Source: Haloarcula sp. DT43
GTDB taxonomy: Archaea > Halobacteriota > Halobacteria > Halobacteriales > Haloarculaceae
Assembly (NCBI RefSeq): GCF_037078405.1
Contig: NZ_JAYMGZ010000005.1
Span: forward strand, 1-64,000
Length of the DNA: 64,000 nucleotides
Direction of reading: 5' to 3'
Of this stretch, positions 62,028-64,000 are shown piece by piece. The first letter of the stretch is position 1; every line of letters starts with the position of its first letter. The notes beneath the pieces were generated by a model. That model had not been told where the DNA came from. It did not search any database and worked only from the letters and a program-made list of their open reading frames with translations. The position numbers were made by a program, and so were the translations under genes.

Positions 62028-63668
62028 ATGACAGATAGTGACGAAAGCCGTTCCACAGAGCCGAACGTTCGTTCAAAGCGCCATGTGACGCGACGGAATT
62101 GGCTCCAGATGGCCACCGCGACTGGCGTCGCTGCTCTTGCCGGCTGTTCCGGCGGCGGTGGCGACGGCGGTGGCGGTGGCGATGGTGAGAACGGAACGAC
62201 GAACGGCGACTCGGATCAAGTAACCACCATCGAGTACTGGCGGTGGCCCCACTCGACGGACCCCTCGAACGCGGGCGAAGACGAAATCGTCCAAGCCTTC
62301 AACGAAGGACCGGGTGCAGAGAAGGGGATCCGGGTCGAGCAGGTAACGAATCCGTACGGCGACCACGGGCAGGCTGTCCGGACGGCGATCGGGTCGGACG
62401 ACGCACCGGACGTCGCGTGGACGTTCACCCGTCAGTACTACGACCCAGTCGGGAAGGACCGGTCGACGATTGAGGAAGAGTCGCCGTTCTCCTACATCGA
62501 CAACTACGTCGACGAGGATATCTTGGGGCAGTTCTACGAGCCCTACATGGAACTCCAGCGGTCGTACTTCGGAGGTGTCATCGGTCTTCCGTTTATTTCG
62601 GGCGTTCGACCGGGCCTGATGTACGTCAACGTCGACGCCTGGAACGAAGCGGGGCTCGGTGACCTCCCCGAGGGCAGCTGGAGCTGGGAAGAGTACCTCA
62701 ACGCCGCAGAGCAGATGGATGGGACGGAAGTCAACGGAAGTACCGTCAACGGCGTCGGCCTCGGCCTCTCGGACGCCGCGTCGAACCAGGAGTGGGACAA
62801 CTTTTGGGGCACGATGTCGCGGACGGCCGGGAGCCTGATCGGGAACGGTTACCAGAACCAGGACAGCCAGACCGTGCTGACGACCGCGTCCGATCCCGAA
62901 GTCGAAGCGTGGAACGCGCTCTACGGGACTCCGATCGAGAACGGCTGGACGAACAACCCCGGCGCGTACGAGTGGATCGAGATGCAGGACCCCTTCATGT
63001 CGGGCCAGATCGGCCTCCTCAGCCACGCGACTTACTCCCGGGTCCAGTTCTCCAGCGAGGCCGAAATCGAGTGGGACACTATTCCATACCCGACCAAGAA
63101 CGGCGCAGAGAACTACGGTGTGTACGAGCCCCACACCGGCGTCGCGCTCATCCTCCACACGACGTTCAAGGAGGAGGTGGGTGCGAACCCCGAGGCGGCT
63201 GCCGAGTTCATCAAGTACCGCAATAACGCCCAGAACCAGTACAACTGGTTCAACACGTCGTCCCAGACCGTTCCGAACCGCGAGGCGTACCAGCTGATGC
63301 AGGACGAGGGCGTCTCCGACTTCGTCGAGCAGTCCAACGGGCTGGACGTCCAGAGGCGTGTCCACCAGAGCATGCAGGACTGGGCATCCATGCAGGAGGC
63401 GATACTGAATCGCTACCCTGACATCGCGACGAACGCGGCCGGCAATCCGATTACGACCACTCCCACGAACATCGCCAGTGGACGCGTCCACGATACTATG
63501 GGCGGCGCACTGCAGCGACTGGCTCAGAGCAACAATAACGATCCGCAGGGACAGCTCACCCAAGCAGAAGAGCAGTGGGCACAGTACATCCAGCAGTCCG
63601 AGGACAACACGGTCGACGAGTCCAGTGTCGGGTACAACGCACCCGAACCGCAGGCTGGCCCGCTGTAA
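62028..63668 (+). CDS. ABC transporter solute-binding lipoprotein, sugar type (546 aa)
   Basis: The Tat signal VTRRNWLQMATATGVAALAG ends at a lipobox cysteine (AGC) and is followed by a glycine/aspartate-rich linker. The mature protein has the extracellular binding-protein fold for carbohydrates (TIEYWRWPHSTDPSN, RSYFGGVIGLPFISGVRPGL, DPFMSGQIGLLSHATYSRVQ, EAAAEFIKYRNNAQNQYNWF). It captures a sugar outside the cell and delivers it to the permease encoded next. The ligand cannot be read from sequence. Confidence 0.9.
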   Translation: MTDSDESRSTEPNVRSKRHVTRRNWLQMATATGVAALAGCSGGGGDGGGGGDGENGTTNGDSDQVTTIEYWRWPHSTDPSNAGEDEIVQAFNEGPGAEKGIRVEQVTNPYGDHGQAVRTAIGSDDAPDVAWTFTRQYYDPVGKDRSTIEEESPFSYIDNYVDEDILGQFYEPYMELQRSYFGGVIGLPFISGVRPGLMYVNVDAWNEAGLGDLPEGSWSWEEYLNAAEQMDGTEVNGSTVNGVGLGLSDAASNQEWDNFWGTMSRTAGSLIGNGYQNQDSQTVLTTASDPEVEAWNALYGTPIENGWTNNPGAYEWIEMQDPFMSGQIGLLSHATYSRVQFSSEAEIEWDTIPYPTKNGAENYGVYEPHTGVALILHTTFKEEVGANPEAAAEFIKYRNNAQNQYNWFNTSSQTVPNREAYQLMQDEGVSDFVEQSNGLDVQRRVHQSMQDWASMQEAILNRYPDIATNAAGNPITTTPTNIASGRVHDTMGGALQRLAQSNNNDPQGQLTQAEEQWAQYIQQSEDNTVDESSVGYNAPEPQAGPL

Positions 63669-63756
63669 TCCACCGTATCACGATTCACACGACGCTCACC
63701 GCGCGCTGATCCACCAGAAGCAAAACAACTTTCATGTACAACGCTGAACATCGATT

Positions 63757-64000
63757 ATGGCCTCTGAAACAGAAGAACAGTCGATAGAGCTACCCGAGGA
63801 CAAGTCGTCCGGGGCCCGCTCCCTCTTCGATAACCTGTCGCTACAGCGTCAGGAAACGATCGAGGGATGGTTATTCGTGGCCCCGAAGGTCGCTATCATC
63901 CTCTTCGTGCTCGGCTTCCCGCTCGCCTTCGGGATCTACTTGAGCTTCACCAGTTCGAGCCTGCTCAACCTCCCTGGCGAGTTCGTCGGGCTTGAGAACT
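63757..64000 (+). CDS. ABC sugar transporter permease, N-terminal part
   Basis: MASETEEQSIELPEDKSSGA begins a hydrophilic N-terminus, followed by a first transmembrane helix (LFVAPKVAIILFVLGFPLAF, then GIYLSFTSSSLL) with the W-L-F-V-A-P and YLSFT pattern of MalF-type permeases. The gene runs off the right edge. It lies 88 bases after the binding-protein gene and surely belongs to the same transporter. Confidence 0.85.
   Translation, partial: MASETEEQSIELPEDKSSGARSLFDNLSLQRQETIEGWLFVAPKVAIILFVLGFPLAFGIYLSFTSSSLLNLPGEFVGLEN

Noticed and set aside
62073-63563. A 496-residue minus-strand frame opposite the solute-binding protein
   Set aside because: Shadow frame rich in R and V; the plus strand has a Tat lipobox signal and binding-protein motifs.

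Overview
The window comes from a haloarchaeon (class Halobacteria). The evidence is the very acidic proteins, leaderless starts with TATA-like boxes about 25-35 bases upstream, Orc1/Cdc6 genes with G-tailed origin recognition boxes, a bacterio-opsin-activator type helix-turn-helix protein, twin-arginine lipoproteins, a type I-B CRISPR-Cas locus with a haloarchaeal-type repeat, and haloarchaeal IS200/IS605 and IS5-like elements. No tRNA or rRNA gene was recognised.

Layout. (1) 0-9.5 kb is a patchwork of accessory genes. It holds an IS605-type element inserted next to a rhomboid remnant, an HNH nuclease gene, small zinc-ribbon and winged-helix genes, and a 525-residue protein whose C-terminus looks like the iron-sulphur domain of primase large subunits. 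(2) 9.5-28 kb is plasmid-like. It contains a cluster of TGTACACTCTT repeats, a chain of tiny overlapping genes ending in a frameshifted ArdC/ImmA-like gene, a second (TnpB-only) element, regulators, a full origin (nine G-tailed boxes around an AT-rich stretch and an orc1 gene), a four-gene replication operon (RecA-like protein, small protein, DEDD exonuclease, family B polymerase) and a second orc1. Five copies of an unusual inverted repeat (TTAACCAACA, 21-22 bases, TGTTGGTTAA or CGTTGGTTAA) sit between gene blocks here. (3) 28-42.7 kb looks more chromosomal: TRAM protein, FtsZ/CetZ-like GTPase, membrane proteins, cytochrome P450, amidohydrolase, PHP phosphoesterase, lipid kinase, two lipoproteins and pyruvate kinase. 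It also holds a low-GC island gene with a HEPN-like motif and a dispersed family of intergenic repeats. (4) 42.9-56.3 kb is a type I-B CRISPR-Cas locus: about 62 full repeats, a leader on the cas side, and cas6-cas8b-cas7-cas5-cas3-cas4-cas1-cas2 in one operon pointing at the array. (5) 56.3-60.4 kb is debris: MITE-like repeats, an IS5-family element, a truncated copy of the 17 kb gene and a doubly frameshifted CPBP protease. (6) 60.4-64 kb starts a sugar ABC-transporter locus: two YesL/DUF624-like membrane proteins, a solute-binding lipoprotein and the beginning of a permease.

How the parts fit. Region 2 carries what a self-replicating element needs: initiator, origin, polymerase with a separately encoded exonuclease, and a recombinase-like ATPase. 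The primase-related protein and the iteron-like cluster at 8-10.2 kb may be a second replication module, so region 2 could be an integrated plasmid, a fusion of two, or part of a megaplasmid. The CRISPR array records repeated contact with mobile DNA. It includes two spacers that differ only at synonymous codon positions, as expected from two variants of one virus. All functions are inferred from sequence reading only; no database search was possible.
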